Assembly: GCA_025360745.1 (NCBI GenBank)
Contig: JANYBP010000010.1
Span: 1-32,298, forward strand
Length of the DNA: 32,298 nt
Reading direction: 5' to 3'
From: a bacterium
Lineage (GTDB): Bacteria > Verrucomicrobiota > Kiritimatiellia > CAIKKV01 > CAIYGI01
Shown: positions 9,104 through 16,434 of the stretch, in pieces
How positions within the stretch are numbered: the stretch's first letter is position 1
Layout of the letters: the number at the start of each line of letters is the position of its first letter
Position numbers and translations under genes: made by a program
Notes under the pieces: model-generated
Told to the model about the DNA's origin: nothing
Databases searched by the model: none
Seen by the model: the letters and a program-made list of their open reading frames with translations, nothing else

Positions 9104-9751
9104 TCAAGACATGGACTGGCCGCATTCGGGACAGAATTTCGCGCCAGGCGACACCTCGCTGGCGCACTTGGGACAACTGTTCTTGATGGCAAGTTTCTCG
9201 CCGCACTGGGGACAGAACTTGGCGCCCTTGGTTTCGGCGCCGCACTTGGGGCAGACCAGTTGCCGGTCGCGCTTGACATCCATTTTCTGCCCACGGGCCA
9301 CGCCTTCCGCCGCGGCCTTTTCGCCGGCGCCGGAGACCTCGCCGGCCGCGCGCGCGGCCTCGATTTCCACTTCCGCATTGGGGGCACACTTCAAGCACAG
9401 GCCCTTGTCCTTGTTCCAGCAGGGGGCGCAGACATACTCCGTGCAGCGCGCGCAGCGGTGAAAGTGTTTTTTGGCCTGTTCGATGGCGGCCAGGAAGGCG
9501 GCGTCGTGCGCATTGCCGTAACCCGATTCCACTATGCTCTCAGCCACATTGCCCGCCGTGCCGATCGCTCCGCCCAGCAGGCCCGCGGCCTTGCTCAGCC
9601 AACCCGAGGCGCGGCCGCTCCGAAATGGAGCGAAGGAGGAGCGGAAGCGGTCGCCGCAACGTTCGCAGTTGAATTCGAACTGAAAGCCCGCATTGGTGCC
9701 GGATTTAACCGACAGATCGTTGAAGTTGCTGCTGAATTGAATCTCGCTCAT
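9104..9751 (-). CDS. Multi-zinc-ribbon cytoplasmic protein
   Basis: A 215-residue protein with at least six CxxC knuckles. The first is FNCERCGDRF near the N-terminus, then a CARC/CAPC/CLKC cluster in the middle. The C-terminus holds two consecutive ribbons: CPKCG with CPQCG, and CPKCA with CPECG. A glycine/alanine-rich segment (LLGGAIGTAGNVAESI) sits between the first knuckle and the middle cluster, and an Ala/Glu-rich linker precedes the C-terminal ribbons. There is no signal peptide. I chose the start at 9751 because GGAG lies 8 bp upstream; a longer frame to 9853 has no such site. It is the first gene of an apparent operon with the alpha-2-macroglobulin. Double zinc ribbons usually mediate protein or nucleic-acid contacts. 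A specific function cannot be assigned. Confidence 0.85.
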   Translation of the reverse strand: MSEIQFSSNFNDLSVKSGTNAGFQFEFNCERCGDRFRSSFAPFRSGRASGWLSKAAGLLGGAIGTAGNVAESIVESGYGNAHDAAFLAAIEQAKKHFHRCARCTEYVCAPCWNKDKGLCLKCAPNAEVEIEAARAAGEVSGAGEKAAAEGVARGQKMDVKRDRQLVCPKCGAETKGAKFCPQCGEKLAIKNSCPKCASEVSPGAKFCPECGQSMS

Positions 9752-9908
9752 AAGTATTTCTCCGCATTCAAGACGTTTGCCCACTCCTATTCCTTCAAAC
9801 TTATAGGACAGGCCCTCTGGAGCGTCAAGCAGCGTTCCACGAAATGGAATCAAGCGAAGAAATATTATATATTCCCGGTCGAACCAAAATGTTCAGGAGC
9901 GGCTCAAT
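9752..9908. promoter_or_regulatory. Divergent intergenic promoter region
   Basis: This 157-bp gap separates the minus-strand zinc-ribbon gene from the plus-strand AsmA-like gene and must hold promoters for both. On the plus strand an AT-rich TATTATATATTCC (about 9863-9875) is a likely -10 region, with TGGAAT at 9845-9850 as a weak -35 (17-bp spacing to TATATT at 9868). The 13-mer at 9869-9881 nearly matches one at the same distance upstream of proB. No promoter for the minus-strand gene stands out. Confidence 0.4.
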
Positions 9909-12900
9909 ATGCTTAAAGATACCGATCTCGAAACGGCACGGCGCGGCGCCCGGCGGCGCTGGCCGTGGCTTGTGCTGGGATTATTCGCGCTGGCGGCGTT
10001 GCTGGTGGGGTTGGCGCCGCGGCTCGCCTCCAGCGGCCCGGTCCGGCGTGCGCTGCTGGTCCGGATCAACGCCAGAATCGCCCCGGCCACGCTGGCGGTG
10101 GATGACTGGTCGCTGCGTTGGTTCGGTCCGCTCGCCGTCAGCGGGCTGCATTTCGCCGATCCCGGGCAGGGTGTGGACGCCAGGATCGTCCGGCTTGGCC
10201 TATCGAACTCCCTGGCATCCATGCTGCGGAAAGGCAAATTGAATCTCGGCACGATTACCGTGAGCGAGCCGCATGTGTCGCTGCGGCTGCCGGAAAAGAC
10301 GGTAAAAACCGCGCCCGCGAAGGCCGCCCCGTCCGCGCGGCCGACCCTTGACGTCAAACAACCCGCCGCGCCGCCGCTGCCGGATCTGGCCGTAAAACTG
10401 GTCGTGCAGGACGGCCGCATCGAGGTCGCCGGCGCATTCGTGTTGGACCAGTTGAACCTGACGGCGGAACTCAAGTCCCCGCGCGAGCCCGTGGCCTTCG
10501 CCTTTACGACGACTGTGCCGTGCGACGGCGAATCGGGGAAGCTTTCGCTGGCAGGCTCGTTGCCGGGACCCGAATATTGCATGACGGGCGCCGCCACACC
10601 AACGACCGAACGCCTGACGCTGGAGCTGTCCAGGCTGAACTTGCGGAGCTTGCGTCCCTTGCTGGAAACGCTGACGGGCCAGCCGTGGATTCGCGGCGGT
10701 CTGGCCGACGGCAAAATCGCGCTGGACTACCGCAGCCAAAACGCGCTGCAATTGAAAACCGACCTGACAGTGGCCGGGCTTTCCGTGGAACCGCCCGGCA
10801 AGCCGGTCTCGCCCCCCGGCGACGTGAGTGTGCGGGCGGAGCTAGCCCTTGCGGATGGCCGCCTGACCATCAGTCAGTTTTCATGCGCATCGCCGTGGCT
10901 GGGCGCCCAGGCCAGCGGGCAGTTCGCCGTTGCGCCGGATGCCAACAGCAGGCACACCGGAGAGATCGAGGCAAAACTGGATGCCGATCTCGCCGCCCTC
11001 ACGCGCGATTTTGGAAGCCTGCTGAAGCTCAACGGCGACCTGCAGGTGGAACGCGGCAAGGCCCGCATGGCTCTGTCGCTCGCCGGGACAACCGAATCCG
11101 TGGAGGCAAAGGTCAGCCTCAGCACCGACGATCTGGCCGTGCGCTCCGACAAACAGCTCTTGCTGCCACGGCCGTCGCCTTCCCTGAAGTTGCACCTTTT
11201 CTGGCCGTACGCGCAGGCGCCGGAGGTGCGCGAACTGCTGGTGGAGCTTCCCTTTGCCAGACTCACCGGCAAGGGACGATTGGATGATGCCTCGCTCCAG
11301 GCCAATATCAACCTCAGCGAGTTCTCCAAAAACTTCCGGAGTTTGACCACAAATTGTCCGGACATGCGGGGAACGCTCGACTTGGAACTTAACAGCCATC
11401 GCGACGGCGAACGCATGGCGGCCGCGTTAAAGGTCAAGGCCAGCGAGGTGACGGCCGCGCTACTGTCCGGCCGCCGCCTGGAGTTCGGCAGCGGACAAAT
11501 GACCGCCTCGGCCAAAGTGCCGATGGTCAATGGCCGGCCGGCGTCCGAGTTGTCGGATCTGGCCTTCGCGCTCGAAACCGCGGCGGGCTCGATCTCCGGC
11601 GCGGCCGCCCGCTTCGTTCCGGCTTCGAGCAACCGGCCGCCGCTGATCGCGGGCGGTCAATTGAAAATCGCCTTCGACCTGGAGGCGGCGCGGAGTTTAG
11701 CGGCGTCCTTCCTGACGAACCTGCCGCCGGAGACAGCGCTCAGCGGCCAGGCCCAAATGGAGGCATCGCTTGAGGGAACAGCCGAGTCCCTGGAAGCCAG
11801 GGTCAACCTGATCACGGAACGCCTCGCCTTGCGCGCCGGCGGGGAAGTGTTCGCGATGCAGCCCGCGCCGACGCTGAAGTTGAACCTCTTTTGGCCATAT
11901 GCAAAGTCGCCGGAGCTTCGTGAGCTACAGTTGGACCTGCCCTTCGCCAGAATCGGCGGCAAGGGACGGCTGGACGACGCCATGCTCAAGGCCGACCTCG
12001 ATCTCGCGGCCTTCTCGCGTGACTTCCGGCGCATGCTTACGAACAGTCCGGCCATGACAGGCACGATCGCCATGGAACTGTCCAGTCATAAAGATGGCGA
12101 CCGCATGGCGGCCGCGCTACTGCTTACGATCGCAAACCTGACGGCTGAGTTGCGGCCGGGACAGCGCTTGACGCTCGACAGCGGACGCTTGACCGCCTCG
12201 GCAAAAGCGCCGCTGATTAATGGCGTGCCCGCGCCGGAACTGTCGGATCTGGTCTTCGCCTTCGAAAGCGAGGCGGGGACAATCTCCGGGGCGGCCGATC
12301 GCCTCGTCCCGCCGGCGGGCAACAGCCCAACGCTGCTCGCGGGCGGTCGGATGCGGGCGGCCTTCGACCTGGAAAAGACGCGGAATTTCGCGGCGCCATT
12401 TTTGACCAATCTGCCGCCGGACAGCGTGCTGAAAGGCAAACTCACCCTCGATGCGCAATGCGCGACCGACCGTCAGGGCGGAACCGTTTCTCTGAATGCC
12501 GCACTCGACCAGTTCAGTTTCGCGAAGGCCGCCAACCAGCCCTTTCTGGAACCGCATGCGGAACTGGCCATCAAAGCCGCGTTTTCCACCGAGGCAAGCC
12601 GGCTGACGCTGGACACGCTTTCCCTCAAGACGTCGCTCGCGGAGATCAGCGCCAAGGGCCGGATCGACGACTTCCAGAAACAACGCATGACGACCGCGGC
12701 CGGCACACTGATGGTGGACTTCGACAAACTGAATCTGCTGATGCGCGCGAACGGCACGGCAAATGCCTCGATTGCCGGCAGACAGGCGCGGCCATTTGCC
12801 TTCAAAGGATCGTTGGCAGACAATCCCCGGACGCTGCTTGCGCAAGCCCAGGCCGAGGCCGGATTATACCTGGCCTCGGCGTCCGGCTTTGGCCTGGCGG

Positions 12901-13652
12901 CGGGCCCCTCGGATATCGGCATGCAACTGAGCAACGGCGTGCTGCGCCTCAACTATGCCCCCACCCTGAATCAGGGGACGCTTCAACTCACGCCAAACAT
13001 CGAAGTCACCGCCGATCCGATGATCTTCTCGCTTCCGCCTGGCGCACAGGTGCTGCAAAATGCGCAACTCACACAGGAGATGCTGGATCAGGTATTGGTG
13101 ATGGTCCTGCCGTTGCTGCACGGCAGCAGCGTCCTGGGCGGCTCGGTTGACCTGACCATGTTGAACTGCCTGGCGCCGCTGGGTGAGACCCTCAAGCGCG
13201 ACACGACTTTCAGCGCCCTGCTGACGCTGCGAAATGTGCATTTGGCGCCGGCCGGCATCCTGGGCTCGGTGTTCCAAGTAGCCGGTCTGGGCGGCAAGGA
13301 AGTGACGATCCAGCAGCACGAACTGACGGCGGTATGCAAAGACGGACGCATAACACCTTCGCCGCTCGACCTGACGGTCGCCGGCAACAACGTTAAGTTG
13401 ACCGGCTCGGTCGGGCTGGATGGCACGCTCGCCTACACGGCGGAAGTGCCAATGGCGAAAAACCTGGTCGGCAAAGAAGCGGAGAAGTACCTGGAAGGCG
13501 TCACGATCAGAGTACCCATCGCCGGCACGGTCACATCCCCGACCATCAACCGCGCCGCCATAAACTCCGAGATCAAACGGCTGATCGAGGAGGCGCTGAA
13601 GAAGGCCGCCCTCGCCAAGATGGGCGACTTGCTCAAAAACATCAAGTTTTAG
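9909..13652 (+). CDS. AsmA/YdbH-like inner-membrane-anchored envelope protein
   Basis: A 1247-residue protein with a basic N-terminus, one transmembrane helix (about 18-38) and a long beta-rich periplasmic body. This architecture is typical of AsmA-like proteins, including TamB, YhdP and YdbH, which span the envelope and are linked to lipid or outer-membrane transport. Supporting segments are LAVDDWSLRWFGPLAVSGLHF near the N-terminus, repeated GxLxLxxxxxD strands, and a C-terminal VPMAKNLVGKEAEKYLEGV with VPIAGTVTSP. The latter resembles C-termini of AsmA-like proteins in this kind of bacterium. Residues 395-624 and 625-854 are an internal tandem duplication with a 230-residue period. AGGAG precedes the ATG by 10 bp. 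It is transcribed divergently from the zinc-ribbon and alpha-2-macroglobulin genes. Confidence 0.8.
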   Translation: MLKDTDLETARRGARRRWPWLVLGLFALAALLVGLAPRLASSGPVRRALLVRINARIAPATLAVDDWSLRWFGPLAVSGLHFADPGQGVDARIVRLGLSNSLASMLRKGKLNLGTITVSEPHVSLRLPEKTVKTAPAKAAPSARPTLDVKQPAAPPLPDLAVKLVVQDGRIEVAGAFVLDQLNLTAELKSPREPVAFAFTTTVPCDGESGKLSLAGSLPGPEYCMTGAATPTTERLTLELSRLNLRSLRPLLETLTGQPWIRGGLADGKIALDYRSQNALQLKTDLTVAGLSVEPPGKPVSPPGDVSVRAELALADGRLTISQFSCASPWLGAQASGQFAVAPDANSRHTGEIEAKLDADLAALTRDFGSLLKLNGDLQVERGKARMALSLAGTTESVEAKVSLSTDDLAVRSDKQLLLPRPSPSLKLHLFWPYAQAPEVRELLVELPFARLTGKGRLDDASLQANINLSEFSKNFRSLTTNCPDMRGTLDLELNSHRDGERMAAALKVKASEVTAALLSGRRLEFGSGQMTASAKVPMVNGRPASELSDLAFALETAAGSISGAAARFVPASSNRPPLIAGGQLKIAFDLEAARSLAASFLTNLPPETALSGQAQMEASLEGTAESLEARVNLITERLALRAGGEVFAMQPAPTLKLNLFWPYAKSPELRELQLDLPFARIGGKGRLDDAMLKADLDLAAFSRDFRRMLTNSPAMTGTIAMELSSHKDGDRMAAALLLTIANLTAELRPGQRLTLDSGRLTASAKAPLINGVPAPELSDLVFAFESEAGTISGAADRLVPPAGNSPTLLAGGRMRAAFDLEKTRNFAAPFLTNLPPDSVLKGKLTLDAQCATDRQGGTVSLNAALDQFSFAKAANQPFLEPHAELAIKAAFSTEASRLTLDTLSLKTSLAEISAKGRIDDFQKQRMTTAAGTLMVDFDKLNLLMRANGTANASIAGRQARPFAFKGSLADNPRTLLAQAQAEAGLYLASASGFGLAAGPSDIGMQLSNGVLRLNYAPTLNQGTLQLTPNIEVTADPMIFSLPPGAQVLQNAQLTQEMLDQVLVMVLPLLHGSSVLGGSVDLTMLNCLAPLGETLKRDTTFSALLTLRNVHLAPAGILGSVFQVAGLGGKEVTIQQHELTAVCKDGRITPSPLDLTVAGNNVKLTGSVGLDGTLAYTAEVPMAKNLVGKEAEKYLEGVTIRVPIAGTVTSPTINRAAINSEIKRLIEEALKKAALAKMGDLLKNIKF
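11091..12470 (+). repeat. In-frame 690-bp tandem duplication inside the AsmA-like gene
   Basis: The first copy starts at 11091 (TESVEAKVSL) and the second at 11781 (AESLEARVNL), exactly 690 bp or 230 codons apart. Shared landmarks in order are PxPxLKLxLFWPYA, ELxLPFAR, GKGRLDD, TNxPxMxGT, GxRMAAAL, ASAKxPxxNG, ELSDLxFAxE and SGAAxRxVPxxxNxPxLxAGG, with LTNLPP near the end. The copies have diverged at many sites, so the duplication is old. Confidence 0.92.
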
Positions 13653-13705
13653 CCGGTCGGCGGCAGCAAGATGACGTGATTATCAATGACGGGGCGAAAC
13701 GGCAT

Positions 13706-13730
13706 GGCAGGGCGCGCTCGCCGCCCTACC
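13706..13730. terminator. Hairpin between convergent genes
   Basis: AGGGCG (13709-13714) pairs with CGCCCT (13722-13727) around a 7-nt loop, and outer GG/CC pairs extend the stem across one mismatch. It lies in the 93-bp gap where the AsmA-like gene and the minus-strand YkgJ-type gene converge, the expected place for a shared terminator. There is no U-run on either side, so intrinsic termination is doubtful. It may instead be one copy of an interspersed GC-rich repeat. Confidence 0.4.
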
Positions 13731-13745
13731 AGTCCTGCCATCACT

Positions 13746-14075
13746 TCACATGATGACGTCCCGCAGAGCGGCGCAGGCCGCCGTGAGCCGTTCGGAACGC
13801 CATTCGTTCGGGAAGCCGCGGCATTGCCGCGGTTTGACGTTCTGGATCAGGCAGGCGTTGCCGGTTTCCAGGAAGATGCATGCGCCATCCGCACGCTCGG
13901 TAAGCGACAACCCGCGCCGGTCGGCGAGCAGGCGCGTATACCGCGCGGTAAAGTCATGCGGCGTCAACCCCAGCAGGTCCGCGATCGCCTCGGCCTCGCC
14001 GTCCCGCAGGATCACGTCGCCAGGTCCGCGGCAGCAGGCGCCGCAGCGCAGACAGTTGAAATTGGCGTGTGTCAT
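13746..14075 (-). CDS. YkgJ family cysteine-cluster protein
   Basis: A 109-residue protein with the defining CxxCxxCC cluster near the N-terminus (Cys8, Cys11, Cys14, Cys15), followed by RGPGDVILRDGEAEAIA. Further cysteines are at about 66, 75, 85 and 101 (GACIF, NACLI, PRQCRGFP, TAACAAL). This is the zinc/iron-chelating domain family (PF03692). Its members bind metal, possibly an Fe-S cluster, but the biochemical role is unsettled. The length suits a single-domain member. A TATAAT lies only 8 bp upstream of the ATG, so the mRNA may be leaderless. It converges with the AsmA-like gene and diverges from proB. Confidence 0.88.
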   Translation of the reverse strand: MTHANFNCLRCGACCRGPGDVILRDGEAEAIADLLGLTPHDFTARYTRLLADRRGLSLTERADGACIFLETGNACLIQNVKPRQCRGFPNEWRSERLTAACAALRDVIM

Positions 14076-14083
14076 TTTGTGAT

Positions 14084-14089
14084 ATTATA
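14084..14089 (-). promoter_or_regulatory. Consensus -10 box just upstream of the YkgJ-type gene
   Basis: The minus strand reads TATAAT at 14089-14084, followed by 8 nt and then the ATG at 14075. Transcription starting 6-8 nt downstream of this box would begin at or within 2 nt of the start codon. No TTGACA-like -35 is found at 16-18 bp spacing, and no Shine-Dalgarno sequence precedes the ATG. Confidence 0.5.
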
Positions 14090-14196
14090 GGCTGGGATTC
14101 TGGTTTGCGCGAGTGACATCATCTTTCGCGCACTCATCAACCAAACACAAAACCTGGCCCGCTTTCCCGAACAAGGCCGAAAAGCGCGTCTGGCGT

Positions 14197-14224
14197 TTGA
14201 TTAACCGGAAAAATGTTGTATTCT
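14197..14224 (+). promoter_or_regulatory. Putative sigma-70-type promoter of proBA
   Basis: TTGATT (14197-14202) and TATTCT (14219-14224) are separated by 16 bp and lie 35 bp upstream of the proB start. Both hexamers match the consensus at four of six positions. The -10 lies inside the 13-mer GTATTCTCGGTCG that also occurs, with one substitution class, upstream of the AsmA-like gene. Confidence 0.5.
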
Positions 14225-14259
14225 CGGTCGCACGAAGAGGGTAAAAACGGATCGGCATC

Positions 14260-15081
14260 ATGAACAAATCGTTGCGCTATCGGGAAACGCTGCCGGATGC
14301 CCGGCGGATTGTGGTCAAAATCGGCAGCCGTGTGCTGGTGCAGCGCACGGGGCGGCCCGAGATGCGCCGCATCCGTAGTCTGGTCGCGGACATCGCCCGA
14401 CTGCACGCCGCGGGCGCCGAACTGGTGATCGTCACCTCGGGCGCCATCGGCACCGGCGTCGAGGCGCTGGGCATGCCGGGTCGTCCGAAGGCGCTGCCGG
14501 ATTTACAGATGGCGGCCGCGGTCGGACAGTGTCGGCTGATGGCGCGCTACGACGCGCTCTTCAACTCCAAGCGCATCAAGGTCGGCCAGGTGCTGCTGAC
14601 GCACGAGGATTTCAACCACCGGCTGCGCATGACCAACGCGCACCGCACGATGGAGAACATGCTGCACCACCGCGTGATCCCGATCGTCAACGAAAACGAC
14701 GTGGTGGCCGACGAGGAAATTCGCGCCGACATCAAGCTGGGCGACAATGACCGGCTGGCGGAACTGGTGGTTAAACTGGTCCGCGCCGACCTGCTGATCG
14801 TGCTGACAACCGTGGACGGCTTGCGCGCGCCGGCGGCCGACGGCCGCACGCGGCGGGTGCCTTACATCGAAAAACTGGACCGCCGGACGATGGCCATGAT
14901 TGAGGCCCCGGTCGCCGGGCTTTCCACCGGCGGCATGGGTTCCAAACTCAAGGCCGCCTATTCCGTGGCCAGGACCGGCTGCAATGTGGTGATCGCCGAC
15001 GGCCGGCGAGCCGGCATCGTCGGCCGCGTCAAGCGCGGCGAAGATACCGGCACGCTGGTGCTGGCGGCGGTGAGCGATTGA
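14260..15081 (+). CDS. proB: Glutamate 5-kinase, short form without PUA domain
   Basis: Phosphorylates L-glutamate at the gamma carboxyl with ATP, the first step of proline synthesis in the cytoplasm. The 273 residues form an amino-acid-kinase fold: VVKIGSRVLV near the N-terminus binds phosphate, VTSGAIGTGVEALG follows, then the substrate segment NENDVVADEEI, GDNDRLAELVV and the nucleotide-site GGMGSKLKAA. The C-terminal PUA domain of the Escherichia coli enzyme (367 residues) is absent; the frame ends cleanly after GRVKRGEDTGTLVLAAVSD. Short, PUA-less glutamate kinases are known. proA follows after a 43-bp gap, so the two are likely cotranscribed from the promoter at 14197-14224. The ribosome-binding site is weak (GGA 8 bp upstream). 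Confidence 0.95.
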   Translation: MNKSLRYRETLPDARRIVVKIGSRVLVQRTGRPEMRRIRSLVADIARLHAAGAELVIVTSGAIGTGVEALGMPGRPKALPDLQMAAAVGQCRLMARYDALFNSKRIKVGQVLLTHEDFNHRLRMTNAHRTMENMLHHRVIPIVNENDVVADEEIRADIKLGDNDRLAELVVKLVRADLLIVLTTVDGLRAPAADGRTRRVPYIEKLDRRTMAMIEAPVAGLSTGGMGSKLKAAYSVARTGCNVVIADGRRAGIVGRVKRGEDTGTLVLAAVSD

Positions 15082-15124
15082 AAGCGACCGAACACCGAAC
15101 AGCAAACACCCACTGGGCGCCAAA

Positions 15125-16384
15125 ATGAATTTACATAAATCCATGATCGCCATGGGCGACCGGGCGGTGCTGGCGGCGCGGGCGCTGGCGGCGCTCGATA
15201 CGCGGCGTAAGAACGCCATCTTACGCGGCATGGCCGACGCCATCGAAGCGCAGCGCGCGACGCTGCAGGCCGCCAACGCCAGGGATCTCGCGGCCGGCCG
15301 CGCGGCCGGCCTTTCGGCGGCCATGCTCGACCGCCTGACCCTCAGCGATGCCCGCGTGGCGGCCATGGCGGACGGTCTGCGAGAGGTCGCGGCTTTACGC
15401 GATCCCGTCGGACAGGTCTTGCGGCGCACGAAGCGGCCCAACGGACTGGTGATCGTCAAGCGCCGCGTCCCCATCGGCGTCATCGCCATCATTTACGAGT
15501 CGCGCCCCAACGTCACGGCCGATGCCGCCGGACTTTGCCTCAAGGCGGGCAACGCGGTGATCCTGCGCGGCGGCAAGGAAGCTCTGCATTCCAATGGGGC
15601 GATCATGGCCGCCATGCTGGCCGGGGGAACGCCGCGGGGGCTGCCCGCGGACGCCTTGCAGTGGATCGCCACGACCGACCGCGACGCCGTGAAGGAACTG
15701 GTCCAGTTGGAAGGGCGCGTGGATCTCGTCATGCCGCGCGGCGGCGAGAGCCTGATCCGCGCCGTCACGGCCCAGGCGCGCGTGCCGGTGATCAAGCACT
15801 ACAAGGGCGTCTGCCATACCTATGTCGACGCCGGCGCCGATCTCAAGATGGCGCTCGCCATCGCCGAGAACGCCAAGTGCCAGCGGCCCGGCGTCTGCAA
15901 TGCCATGGAAACGCTGCTCGTCCACCAGGCGGTGGCGGCGCGCTTCCTGCCCATGGTCGCACGGCGGCTGGGCGAGGAACGGCAGGTGGAGTTGCGCGGC
16001 GACGAGGCCGCCCGCGCCATCGTGCCCGGCATGATCCCCGCCACCGAGGACGATTGGCGCGCGGAATATCTCGATCTGATCCTGGCGGTGCGCGTGGTGC
16101 CTTCGCTGGAGGCGGCCGTGGCGCACATCCAGCGCTACGGGTCGGCCCATTCCGACGCGATCGTGACCCGCGATCGCGACGCCGCGGCGCGCTTCCTGCG
16201 CGATGTGGATTCCGCCACCGTCTATCTCAACGCCTCCACCCGCTTTACCGACGGCGGCGAGTTCGGGATGGGCGCGGAAATCGGCATCAGCACCGACAAG
16301 CTGCATGCCCGCGGGCCCATGGGTCTGGAAGAACTCACGACTTACAAATATCAGGTGACCGGCACGGGACAGATCAGAAAATGA
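15125..16384 (+). CDS. proA: Gamma-glutamyl phosphate reductase
   Basis: Reduces gamma-glutamyl phosphate with NADPH to glutamate semialdehyde, the second step of proline synthesis. The 419 residues match the normal family length. Diagnostic segments are PIGVIAIIYESRPNVTADAAGLCLKAGNA split over the cofactor domain, DLVMPRGGE, IKHYKGVCHTYVD, the catalytic-cysteine segment QRPGVCNAMETLLV (Cys258), and the C-terminal FTDGGEFGMGAEIGIST with HARGPMGLEELTTYKY. The enzyme typically works with glutamate kinase, which channels the unstable intermediate to it, and proB lies directly upstream. No strong Shine-Dalgarno sequence precedes the ATG. Confidence 0.97.
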   Translation: MNLHKSMIAMGDRAVLAARALAALDTRRKNAILRGMADAIEAQRATLQAANARDLAAGRAAGLSAAMLDRLTLSDARVAAMADGLREVAALRDPVGQVLRRTKRPNGLVIVKRRVPIGVIAIIYESRPNVTADAAGLCLKAGNAVILRGGKEALHSNGAIMAAMLAGGTPRGLPADALQWIATTDRDAVKELVQLEGRVDLVMPRGGESLIRAVTAQARVPVIKHYKGVCHTYVDAGADLKMALAIAENAKCQRPGVCNAMETLLVHQAVAARFLPMVARRLGEERQVELRGDEAARAIVPGMIPATEDDWRAEYLDLILAVRVVPSLEAAVAHIQRYGSAHSDAIVTRDRDAAARFLRDVDSATVYLNASTRFTDGGEFGMGAEIGISTDKLHARGPMGLEELTTYKYQVTGTGQIRK

Positions 16385-16434
16385 GGCGAGAGAAGTTTTC
16401 GCAAGCGCGGTCTTAATCGTAATCCGAAAACCCC

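Noticed and set aside
5224..9186. A 1320-codon open frame on the plus strand (and a 506-codon one at 3502-5022)
   Set aside because: Both are antisense to the alpha-2-macroglobulin gene, whose protein has clear motifs and signal peptide. Long antisense frames are common in GC-rich DNA, and these lack recognisable domains.
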